This document shows positions 44,907 to 54,786 of a stretch of DNA of 64,000 nt, in pieces. Both the position numbers and the translations under genes were made by a program. The notes beneath the pieces were generated by a model. It did not search any database. It saw only the letters and a list, made by a program, of their open reading frames with translations, and had not been told where the DNA came from. The DNA is taken from the NCBI RefSeq assembly GCF_019112545.1, contig NW_025064881.1:1400591-1464590 (forward strand), read 5' to 3'. This DNA comes from Guyanagaster necrorhizus (lineage: Eukaryota > Basidiomycota > Agaricomycetes > Agaricales > Physalacriaceae). How positions within the stretch are numbered: position 1 is the first letter of the stretch; each line of letters starts with the position of its first letter.

Positions 44907-46187
44907 TTAAGTAAGGCAATTCACATGAAGCAGCTGTCGTTCATGTAGATATTGAAAGCACATATTGGCTGCTTGAATGAACTCGTCCGGTATCTGAGAG
45001 CTCCATATCACGAATATCAAATTGACTTCCTTCAGAGTAGCTGCCAAACTTATGGCGGTCATCCTCAACGCTTCCGCTAAGGAACGCCATAATGTGTTGG
45101 AGAAATCCATGAGATCACGGCGGGAAGAATAAAATTTGAGGGTAATTTCCTCAATGCGCCTGTCGCTAGAATTCAGTATCCGAGCGAATAACGTCTCCAA
45201 AGCCTCCAATTGGTTAACGCATTGCTGCTCTGCTGGAAGTGAAAGGGCGAATGCAAGAGACCGTAAATTGCGGGATAGATCCATGTCTTGTATTAGACCC
45301 TCTATGTTGTGGGTCAGTTGAACCATATATATATAAAGATTGAAAACTGAATACCCGCCTGAAAAATCGATAAACCCGATATCCAAATAATCCAAACGGT
45401 CTACAGTCGTGTCGAAAACTGTACGAAGAGCCCAAGAATCTAACTTGCTGGATTTTAGGCACAGTGACTCCAGCTTTCTCAGATCTGTATGATCAAGGAG
45501 GAATTCTAATAGAACTTGCATGACCATGGGGAACACGATCATTGAGAGCGAGCGAAACTGAGGCCGACGATGAGAAGGCGTAGTAGCGCCGCGCCGGAAA
45601 AACTGGGGTCGCGAAGGGAAATCGACAAATGAGATATCCAGGGTCTCCAACGCGACACAGTCACCGATAACGGAGAAGAACTCTGTAAACTTGGTGTCGG
45701 CGATATGCATGGCTTCCAATGTCAAGCAAGTCACAGTAGGAAGCCGGAATGAATTGTACATTGCTTGGCGAATAGAAATTGGCATGGTATGCCAGGCGAA
45801 GAAATGACTACCGTTGATAACGATGTGCCTCAGGTTCGTCATGGCATGGAAGACGCTGACAGAGGCAGGCTCATCCCACTGGATCATTCTTTCATCACGC
45901 AGCGCGGTGCTTTTCACACGCACGTGGATTTTCTGCACGCAAGGACGCAGGAAGACGTATTTTTCCAATAGCAGGTGCAGCCCACATACGGATTTTGGAA
46001 GGAAGGGGTTATCTCGACGTTCTGGTGAAGCACTGTACTGAATTGTAATGGCGGAGAACAAGTGGGGCAGAGCAAGGCGGTGCCATGCCTGGCAGACACG
46101 GGTGCAGGAAGATAGAGTTAGACGATCAAGTGCATTGTCTAGTTTGCCGAAGATGGAATCCACAAGTTCGGGAGGCACGGGTATCAT
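44907..46187 (-). CDS. F-box protein (426 aa), LRR-containing
   Basis: Single exon, ATG 46187. The N-terminus is a standard F-box: VPPELVDSIFGKLDNA, then LSSCTRVCQAWHRLALPHLFSAITI. The remainder has regularly spaced hydrophobic repeats (LRHIVINGS, VALETLDISFVDFP, RKLESLCLKSSKLD, RLDYLDIGFIDFS). It should bind Skp1 and present substrates to an SCF ligase. Convergent to COG8 with only 73 bp between stops. It is a different subfamily from the gene at 37.8 kb. Confidence 0.86.
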   Translation of the reverse strand: MIPVPPELVDSIFGKLDNALDRLTLSSCTRVCQAWHRLALPHLFSAITIQYSASPERRDNPFLPKSVCGLHLLLEKYVFLRPCVQKIHVRVKSTALRDERMIQWDEPASVSVFHAMTNLRHIVINGSHFFAWHTMPISIRQAMYNSFRLPTVTCLTLEAMHIADTKFTEFFSVIGDCVALETLDISFVDFPSRPQFFRRGATTPSHRRPQFRSLSMIVFPMVMQVLLEFLLDHTDLRKLESLCLKSSKLDSWALRTVFDTTVDRLDYLDIGFIDFSGGYSVFNLYIYMVQLTHNIEGLIQDMDLSRNLRSLAFALSLPAEQQCVNQLEALETLFARILNSSDRRIEEITLKFYSSRRDLMDFSNTLWRSLAEALRMTAISLAATLKEVNLIFVIWSSQIPDEFIQAANMCFQYLHERQLLHVNCLT

Positions 46188-46900
46188 GGATAATTGAGTG
46201 ACACTGAGATACCAACAGACACCGAGCCTATGTAATGAAGGAAGACGTTAGAATGACGAGACCCGATAATCAACGTGAGAAGACTTGCTGAAGCAATTAG
46301 GCAGCTCGCTTCGACTTGTGACTCTGCTGCTGCCGTCGAAAGAAGAAGGATCGTGAGAGAGTCAAGCGCATCATTTTAACGGACAACAATATGCCCCTCG
46401 GCCATAACCGCCACGACCCTAGCTCGACTATCAAGTACTCAGCGCTGACTGATCCCTGCCAAGCCAAGAATCGTTACCGTTGGAGGAAATTAAAGCGCCC
46501 GCTTTGAATTGAATTGAGCCCGCCTTCCCGCCCTTGCCTGTGAGTCAAGACGACCACGTGTCCGTCCAGAAAATCATGCTCAGTACCGCTGGAGGCCTTT
46601 CAAGTCGCTCTGGATATTGTTAACGCCTTGCTCTTGGAACTGAAGTGGGATGTGGCACCTTTGCTTCTTTCCACCTAACAGTCTTTTAGATTGGATTTCA
46701 CTCTGTCCTTGAATAATTCTGCTAGTGCTGCCTCTCACCGCATCTCTTGCATGGCTACCGATCGTCATCTTTTGCAGTCTACCGATTGTTTTTCGATATC
46801 ACTCCGTTATGTAGAACAATCTCCGAAAAAAGAGAGCAGCAGTCAGACGAAGTTCAAGGTTTCTTAAATCCCCCCCCTACTTTCTACAACCCCAGCAGCT
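46188..46900. other. Intergenic, 700 bp
   Basis: Promoter side of the F-box gene. No gene recognised. A short open frame at 46747-46992 (+) overlaps the next feature in another frame and is not supported. Confidence 0.35.
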
Positions 46901-47095
46901 GCAATCAAGTCTTTGTCCGTACTCGCATTCTGCGCTACGGTTGCCTTCACCGCTGCCAGTGTCTGCGGCCCCCGCCAAGACCGCATGGCTGAGGGACTTC
47001 CTCCAATGAAACCTCGTGCTCTATACGGAACCTTTCTCCTTCATTCCTCTTCCATGCTTTTGGTACCGATTATTCTTCCCAGAGCGAGAATCTAA
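46901..47095 (+). pseudogene. Start-less relative of the small secreted LPP peptide
   Basis: An open frame begins at 46901 with ATC where an ATG would be expected, followed by KSLSVLAFCATVAFTAASV, a good signal peptide, then RQDRMAEGLPPMKPRALYG. RMAEGLPP matches RMARGLPP of the intact gene at 4379. Either the initiation codon has been lost (one base: ATG to ATC), or an upstream exon supplies an AUG; I found no convincing one. The 3' end (47000-47095) has no clear splice donor, so the reading-frame end is not certain. Confidence 0.4.
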
Positions 47096-47929
47096 TTCCC
47101 ACCTCCGCCCCCAACCTTCATTCCGTCCGTTTCTTTAGACGTGAGTTTTGTCACATATGCATTTTCTGTGATTGTCTGATGTTTGCCACCAAGTTGCAAG
47201 ATGAAGCGGGGGTCATCAGATCTCCTCTATCGCCCGCGTTGCCCCATCCATGTTCGTTATAACATTATCAATTCCTTCATCATCGCATATTTTTTGAATC
47301 CAACGCTCCTTAAAATCCACGCTTCTTACACCCACACTCCTTGAGCCCTAATCGGCCTAATCCTAGACCCTTTCGATCAATGCTCTTCGCTTTCCTCGGA
47401 TTTCGATGCTCATCTTTCTACCCTTTATTTATGTCCTGCGTCATCAGACTTTCCAGAATCCTTTGTACCTACCAACGTTCAACCTCTTGATCTATTGATA
47501 AGTACAATATATATCTTTCTGTGACAATATGGAGAGTGTCCGACCAATCTTCAAGTTTTAAGGCCCGTCGGCAGCCTATGACATGCAATTCGCAAACGTT
47601 CCACGCACCAAGTACGGCAAGACTTGGTACAGGACCGCATTAAAGGCCATGGAAGGGGTATTGACATTCTCGCAGTTCTGGTGTTTCTCTATGTTTCTGT
47701 AGTCAAAGGGGCCGAGAGACTCATGATCAGCGGCTGGTGTCGGACCTGTCGCTTGGAGATATTATCAAACGCTAACCTCCAGATCTGTGGGTATAGATAG
47801 CCAAGATGTGTGAACTGCGATTATGAATAAAGAACAAACAGTAGTCCCATTAAATCAAGCCCGCAAATGAAGGAGTCCCACACTGTATCGAAACATCAGA
47901 AGTTTCGGACCTTGGATGAGTGCTAACGA
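47096..47929. other. Intergenic, 830 bp
   Basis: Pyrimidine-rich left half and stops in every frame. No gene seen. Confidence 0.35.
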
Positions 47930-49010
47930 AGGGTACTTGCAGGTTTGGTGCCTTCACCCGATGGAGTCCTCTGAGCCTCAGATCTAGGCATTGTCTGAGT
48001 CAGCCCTCTCACGAGCGCCGGTCATACGCTCACCGCTGGATATCTCACACCGGGCGAAAGCGTTGCGAGATCTTCGTCATTCTCGACCTGCATCAGTTTC
48101 CCGTCGTAGTGGACGTCCACCGGAACTGAACCGCAACACAGATGTAGCAGTAACCGTGGAAGCTGGACATGTTGCCATGGCCATTGGTATGCGTATACTG
48201 ATATTCTGGCCCAGTTCGATTATGCATATGCCAGCGGCGACGCATCAAAATCCATATAATTAGGCACAATGAAATGGTCGCCATGCCTCCCATAACTCCG
48301 CCTATAATGGCACCTATTGGGGAGTCCAAAGAAGGACCTGCAGCTGGCCCGGATGGCCTCGGGACCGACGTAGATATCTCGTGGACGGCTCCGAGTCAGA
48401 CGCTGAAATAACTCCCGCGGATGCTGACGCAGGCGTTAAGGCAGTGGAAGGATGGCTAAGGTTAATTTGAGCGTTGACGTAGAGGATAATATTGAAGCGC
48501 TAGCTGTTGTTGGCATTACGGGCTCTGATCGAGTAGGATCAGGATTCTCAGGATAACAACGCAGATGTAAAAAAAAAAAAAGGACTAACCGGCGGGTTTT
48601 CTCCATTATCCGACGTGTCCACAGCGTCAATGAACTCGAAGCTTGAATTATTGGGGAAGAAGTCGAGACATGTGGCGTGTCCTTGTCCGCAGCAACGAGG
48701 GGTACCGTGATATCAGAACGCATTGAGTCCTACCGTTAAAATGAAGGTCAGAATATTATGCTAGAAAGTATATTCATGAAGAGCTCACCAGAAAAAGTGA
48801 ATGTTAGATTGGCTATCAGAATATTTGCAGTTTCACGACATTAGCGGCGTCGTACGATCCTGTGGTAAACAACTGATCATTGTATTTAGAAACGTTGGTG
48901 TGCCTAGGGAATTTTTGAAGCCTCCTGTTGTCAGTGACAATGGGTAACAAAAACGGGGTAGAAACATGGCGACGAGAAATCGATTTTTGGTTTAGATAGA
49001 TAGCTTCCAA
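47930..49010 (-). pseudogene. Pseudogene copy of the adjacent single-pass membrane protein
   Basis: Co-linear with the intact gene at 49371-50813. Shared segments in the same order: LFTTGSYDAANV (vs WFNTGSYNASNV), NLTFTFS before a splice donor, AF-stop-YHGTPRCCGQGHATCLDF...FEFIDAVDTSDNGENPP (vs AFYYYGIRRCCGGLYAICID and FELIDALNRSDDGKNPP), an INLS-type NSQITLD counterpart, a preserved membrane helix IGAIIGGVMGGMATISLCLIIWIL, and a tail piece RRETDAGRE. Breaks: a stop replaces the first Tyr of the AFYYYG segment (about 48715), a frameshift with stops follows the first block (about 48812-48820), and at least one frameshift separates the ectodomain from the membrane helix. Several inactivating changes indicate an old tandem duplicate. 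Confidence 0.8.
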
Positions 49011-49370
49011 AATCGAAAGGCCTGAGGGTTGTATTAGGCAGACTCGGACCGAACCTGGGTGAGACTGTTAGCTAAGCTCGACTGAAGTAAACTTAGGATT
49101 GCGCCGATGGCAACCAAATCGTAGGATCTTACAATTTAATTTGATAGTTCGATGACATTCTGGGTATGCTATGTCAAAATGGTCGGAATGTTGGACTACC
49201 TATAAAAAAATCGAAAAACAACAGTCTCTGAAAGTGCAAGGGTTATGGCGTCTACAGGATTCATGTGCAACTAAAATAGACGTCATAGAAGTGGACAATC
49301 CAGAACAATGAAGCAAGGGTTGTCATTAAAATGGACGCATCCGCGATGAAGTCCAACCCAACAACATGCA
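49011..49370. other. Intergenic, between tandem copies
   Basis: Spacer between the intact gene's stop and the pseudogene's 5' part. No feature seen. Confidence 0.35.
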
Positions 49371-50813
49371 TCAGAACTTGATTGGCTGTGATGAAGGTTG
49401 CCCAATAACTCTGGAAGGTTCGCTCTCAGACTGAGGCCTTCGCGTCTCACGCCTAGACGACCCGCGCCTCCGCACTCCAGTGACAGGTTGTTCGCCATTA
49501 AGGCGTTCGCTGCTGAAAACTTCCTCATACTCAGGCGGTAGCGTTGCGATACTGTCGCCATCATCATCAACGTCTATTCGACCCGCATCAGTTGCCCGTC
49601 GGGGACGACGTTCACTGGAGGCCATACGTGATGAAGGAGTGTGTGCACGTCCCGACGATGCATTCAAGGCTGATGGTCCAGCAGCTACTGAAGCTCTGTT
49701 TACTTCCCGTGAGGTGGAACCAGAGGTGGTGTCTGATACGGTATACGCTGTGGGAGTATGCGATTTTGTGTAAGGCAGAATGAAAGGGGAAGATTGGTGG
49801 GAACTGGTATAAAAGCTCATGATCGGGTCATTGCGTCCTGGCTGAGTGCGATGACGACGCCGCATAAAATACCATATGGCTATGCACAGTGAGATAGCCG
49901 CGATGCTTCCCGCAACTCCTCCGATGATAGCAGCTATGGGGAGTTTGGAAGTGGAAGATGAGGTTGTAGCCGACTGGGATGCCGCCGGGGCAGTAGATGA
50001 GGTCGCAGCGATGGAGGAGGTCGTTTGTGATGTCGACGCTGAGGATTCTGAAGGAAGCTGAGCGTTGTTATTTTGAACCTGGAGCTCAAAACGGTCCAGC
50101 GTTATCTGCGAGTTTCCCCCGAACCGTGTGTCGTTCTGGTTAGTTAAGATTATCTCGTGTATACCTAGCTGATCAAAGGATTTAGTATATAAGATGACCT
50201 ACCGTATGGTGAGAATGATAAAAATGCAGGTGGATGGGTGTTCATACTCACTGGAGGATTTTTACCGTCGTCGCTTCTATTGAGAGCGTCGATGAGCTCA
50301 AAGTTGGGATTGTTCGGATCGCAGTCGATACATATTGCATACAATCCACCGCAGCAGCGACGGATACCGTAGTAATAGAATGCATTGGCTGGCACTGAAA
50401 AAAAAAAAGAATAAATATTAGGTCGCAAGGGATATGTAAGAGGGGCTCACCAGGAAAGGTGAAGGTTACATTGGCTGCTGGGTCCTTTGAAGAGGATAAT
50501 GTCCCAGTCTCACCAACGTTACTAGCATTGTACGATCCTGTATTAAACCATGATCCTGCATATTTGAGAACATTGGTGAGTCTGTCGTCATAAGTGTTGT
50601 TAACATAGCCCGCCATGGCGAAATTGCGTTGCGTTGCTGGGAGAATACAGCAAGGGCGAAGGCAGGCGAGGGAGAGCGACGAAAGAGGGCTTTTGCCAGT
50701 GGCAACACAGCATTACATTGATTTAGATATGATCCAGGAATCAAGATGAGTATCATGATAACGAACTTGAAATGTCCGATGCTGGTACATCCACCCTTTG
50801 GGTGTTTATGCAT
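49371..50813 (-). CDS. Single-pass membrane protein with conserved basidiomycete ectodomain (422 aa)
   Basis: Four exons: 50717-50813, 50451-50636, 50203-50394 and 49371-50164 (introns 80, 56 and 38 nt). The first exon encodes a signal-anchor (HFKFVIMILILIPGSYLNQ). The ectodomain has VNNTYDDRLTN, SWFNTGSYNASN, VTFTFPVPANAFYYYGIRRCC, GLYAICIDC and GIHEIILTNQNDTRFGGNSQITLDRF, the pattern of a common agaricomycete jelly-roll-like surface domain of unknown ligand. A Ser/Thr stalk and one helix (AAIIGGVAGSIAAISLCIAIWYFM) precede a cytoplasmic tail with basic RRRH and Arg/Ser-rich end. The last intron (38 nt) is unusually short. A degenerate copy lies directly downstream on the same strand. Confidence 0.8.
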
Positions 50814-51021
50814 AAGACGCGACAGAATTCCACAAAGTCCACGAATACCAAAGAATTTCTGCAAGTTGCAGTAAGTATTATTGCAGAAAATTTTGGCTCT
50901 GTTTGAAATTGAAGATTTGAAACGTTGATCGAACATCAGTGACAGGATCGCGAGGCTGGAGATTCAAGTCGGAGATTCAATTGACCTCGGCATCTCACCA
51001 TCAAGCTGGAGTCCTCGAAGG

Positions 51022-51492
51022 ATGCAGAATTTTTATCAAGTTCTCTCTATATCTCGGTCCGCATCGCTCCCAGAAATAAAAGCTGCTTACCGCAAAATGC
51101 TCCTTCAGCACCACCCAGACAAGAGTACCCTTCGCAAGGAAGGCCAGGTCCATGTAGATTTTACGGTGATCCAGGAGGCATACTTCATCCTATCGGATCC
51201 CGTTTTACGGCACAGCTATGATGTGGAGATCCTTCAGAAACGAACCACGGGAGGACCACGACCAGCACAAGTTGTTTCGTTGGATGATTTTGATGAGGAG
51301 CAGTCGATGAGTGACTCTGACCATTCGGCGTGGACCTACAAATGTCGCTGTGGCGGTGTCTACACAATAACAGACAAGGAAATGGAAGTCGGACACCACT
51401 CTATTGCTTGCAGCAGCTGCTCTGAGGTCATATGGGTTGGATACGAGCTTGCGGGCGAAGAAAAAGGCAGTGGGGCGTCTCTTAAATGGTAG
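51022..51492 (+). CDS. DPH4: Diphthamide biosynthesis protein 4 (DnaJ plus CSL zinc finger), 156 aa
   Basis: Dph4/Jjj3 is a J-domain co-chaperone that supports diphthamide synthesis on elongation factor 2, probably by handling the iron of Dph3/Dph1-Dph2. Single exon. The J domain occupies residues 1-75: NFYQVLSISRSASLPEIKAA, then the essential HPD in LLQHHPDKST. The C-terminal CSL zinc finger has CRCGG, YTITDKEMEVGHHSIACSSC and WVGYEL, with four Cys positioned as in the family. The size and both domains match; it is likely functional. Confidence 0.94.
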   Translation: MQNFYQVLSISRSASLPEIKAAYRKMLLQHHPDKSTLRKEGQVHVDFTVIQEAYFILSDPVLRHSYDVEILQKRTTGGPRPAQVVSLDDFDEEQSMSDSDHSAWTYKCRCGGVYTITDKEMEVGHHSIACSSCSEVIWVGYELAGEEKGSGASLKW

Positions 51493-51647
51493 CTTGTCAT
51501 AGCTAATGTCACAGGCTTGAAGCCCAAAGGGCGAATCATTATGAATTTCAGTGCTAGTTCAGCTATATTGTTGGCTGTTATGATCTAGTAGGTCTTCCTT
51601 CCTCCTGAAGTTTGTAACTAATGTGTGCGAAAAAGGCATTCCAAATT

Positions 51648-54264
51648 CTAGATGGGTACTAAACATCGGGAGGTCATCAGTTAACTACTCTGATGACTCT
51701 ACCTGTATACTTACTGGGCGGATAGTCTATTTCATCGTCGCTGAGGTACCAGGTTTCTACAAATGATCTGTCAAGCCATCATGTTCATAACACCGTATCG
51801 AAACTCACTGTCACTTCCTGGCGTCTTATCTGCGACGGTATTGCCATCTCCAAACCAGTGAAGCCGGTTTCGTATTCGCGAGTCTAAGCGTTCATAGTTG
51901 AAGTCTTCCCAGCGAGGATGCTTCAGGGCCATAGCCGCATGTAAAGGAGAGCCTTACACGGGTCAGCAAAACTTTAAGTGGTTTATCCCAATATTCTTAC
52001 CTGGCCACAGCGCAGAGACGCGTCCCTCCTCTTTCCCAGCTTTATACCATGATCTGCATTTTTCTCCGAATACGGTCTGCGGATTCTACTAGCATCTCAT
52101 GGCGACTAATTGGCACTTACTGTAGGGAAATAGCTCTGGGGAGTCAAAATTATAGTGAGGCGCACCAATCGTACTTCGAAATAGACACTGACCATCAAAT
52201 ACTCATCAAAGTCATCTACGGCCTCGGATTTAACCTCAATGCTCTTCAACCTTTCTCTCTGTAATTTCAAGGTTGCTGCAACAGCATAATCAACCTGTCG
52301 TTCCATCAACAGTAAAAGCGAGCCAGCCCCAACGCCACTGTTTGGACCTAAAGCTTGGAACCAGTTTGGGAATCCGTCGATGGCTATGGAGAGGTATGAT
52401 TTTGGTTGAGAAGCGAACTTGTCAGAAAGGTTGGTCCCATTTCGCCCAATGAAGGGAAGGCGCCAAGATGTATCGAATCCTGTGGCACATACAATGACAT
52501 CCAGTTCTTTGTGATCTCCATCCTCGGTTTCGATGCCTGTTGGTGTAATTGTCTTGATAGGTGAAGGAACGAAGTCGACCTGGTAAATCATGGTTTTCAT
52601 ATTTACGCGTTCCACGGAGTAGAATGACGTACGTTGTCTTCACAGAGCGCTTCCAAGTATCCAGGTCCTGGTGTCAGCCGTCGACACGCGACTCCGAAGT
52701 CCGGAATTACTGGAGGCCGTTCTGTGAATCAATTCATGCAAGACATATTCGAAGACCTACTATGATCTGCAATCCATGGCTTCTTCGCCAATCGTTGGAC
52801 CATGATTTCTTTGAATGCCGCCTTCGCTATGTCTTGAAGGGGATTGCCCCGAATCGTGGCGGCGTGAGCATCCTATGTCCACCTCGTCTTGGTTTGCATA
52901 GCATATCACTTAGGTGTACGTACGTTCAACCCTGATTCAAGTTCTCGCCTAAATTTCTTGTAGTAAACAGGATCTTGGAATCTCTGTTTGTCTTCTTCAG
53001 TGAAATCATCTGTTGACATTTGCTTATCGAGTCACAATGATTTGAGCATAAGTCTGCGTGCTCACAATTCTCCGCGTCTTTTCTCCCGGACAATTTGATG
53101 AGGGGCTCCTGTACAAAAATGGAGGATATCCACGTCTTTCCGCGAACATAGTTCACCACTCGGGCCACCTTTGGCTGAATGGCAGGAACGATCTGTATCG
53201 CCGAAGATCCCTTGGAGAGCAATATTGATGTCATTAGGATCGCCTCCAAAGGCGTGGCACTCACAACGCCAATAACACCGACTCTTTTATTTCCCCAACT
53301 ATGAACCGTGTCTTCCCAAGCAGCATCAGGACCGCCTTCTCCTGTCTCCCACCGTGCGCTATGGATCACTTTGCCTTGGAATTCTTTCAGGCCTGGGATT
53401 TCCGGCCAGTTCCATCTGCTAAGATCTCCCATTCCGGTGAACAAGACATCGCAAATGTCCTCGAATTCTTCAAATTGTGTGGCCGTTTCGTTCGAGTTTG
53501 GTTCTACGGGCCGTCGAATAGTAATGATCCATTTACCATCTGGCTCGGAGTATCGTGCTTTGGTCATTCGATGTTGGGTTCTGATATATGGCATCAGCTT
53601 GTATTTGTCGACGACGGCTTCAAGGTAAGCACGAATTTCAGGACCGGAGGCGTAGAAGGACGACCAGTTGGGCTAGTGCGGCTTTAACTCCAGTTTGATT
53701 GAGCAGAGGGAGGAGGACGGTGCGTACATTCTCCTCGAATGTGAGTTGATACTGAATCAGGCAAATTAGAAAGACATGTTAGGCGAGGCTGCTCCAAACT
53801 GCACTCACACAATGTGAGGGTATATCGCATTTCAATCCCTAGGACATCTAGTTCACGTGCATTGCATAAGATGATTTCATCTTACAGGATATTTGTTTAC
53901 GAGCCAGGTTCCACCGACGCTTTGTTCAGCTTCGTATATAGTCAAGGTCATATTAGGCACTCGTTGAAGGTATCTAAATTGAGTGTGCAAGTCAGTCTCC
54001 GTTGAAAATTTGGTCTGATGTAATAGCACTCGCCTGATTCCAGCGATGATACCTGGAAACACTGTTATAGGCTGTGGAGCGGTCGATACAATATCAAGAC
54101 ACACCACTGTAACCAGCTCCAATTACAATGACCTTGATTGGCCGCGCCTCGTCGATACAGAACTTTCCGAGCGTGAACTTATCGTTCCCATCTCCGTTTG
54201 TTAGGCCGTTATTAGTACCGTGTTCAACCTTTGTTGCCTCAGGTTCTTGAAAGTGTGCAGACAT
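51648..54264 (-). CDS. Flavin-binding monooxygenase, Baeyer-Villiger/FMO type (629 aa)
   Basis: FAD- and NADPH-dependent enzyme that inserts one oxygen into ketones, steroids or N/S compounds. Fifteen exons from ATG 54264 to a stop at 51648-51650, total 1890 nt exactly. Motifs: FAD site [33 protein letters not shown], the FMO/BVMO signature region around TGMGDLSRWNWPEIPG, RVGVIGVVSATPLEAI as the NADPH Rossmann site (normal GxGxSA is GVVSAT here), and VCATGFDTSW. Tiny exons: 19 nt (54034-54052), 30 nt, 24 nt and 15 nt (52121-52135). The second intron (53974-54033) has a GC donor (AG|GCGAGT), needed to keep IIAGIRYLQRVPN. A second exon at the 3' end (51648-51658) was chosen by phase; reading through gives a slightly different tail. 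Substrate unknown. Confidence 0.9.
53974..54033 (-). other. GC-AG intron in the monooxygenase gene
   Basis: Read on the minus strand: ATC AG|GCGAGT ... CAATTTAG|A TAC. It joins IIAGIR to YLQRVPNMTL, a conserved FMO junction. No GT donor in the right phase is available nearby. Confidence 0.78.
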
Positions 54265-54786
54265 GACCTTGTTCTGGGGATCAGTCAGACGACTACCGGC
54301 ACCACTGACTATTTATCATGAGAACGAGCGGTGGAAGCACCTGTCCCGCTTACACATCGGGTGCTGTACTTTCCAATTTCAAGGCAGGCTGAGAAAGCAA
54401 CGAGGTAATGTGATATGCCAGGCAATAACGGAAGAGCTTAGCACATCTTGGTGGTTATTTCCCCCATATCGACAGTCACGAGCGCCACTAGATTCCTGCA
54501 TTTACTGGTACTTGTCTCAGAACAATCTGATGGTGAGTGTAGAAACCCAGTGACTTATCAACACAAGCTCCGGATGCAGAACTTCTTTCCCATCCGGCCA
54601 CCGACATGATAGCAAGGGAGTGTCTATTGTAAATTGACTGTATACATCTACTAACTATTAGTGCGAGTGTTTACATCGATATCATATAGTGAAGCAATCA
54701 AATGAAACCCAATCTCCGAGGCTCTAGACAAAATACCTTGATAGATAGGAAATAAATAAATTCGGCACACTGGGTATCCGGCCAGC
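54265..54786. other. Intergenic, 520 bp
   Basis: Promoter of the monooxygenase and 3' flank of the RhoGEF gene. No gene seen. Confidence 0.4.
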
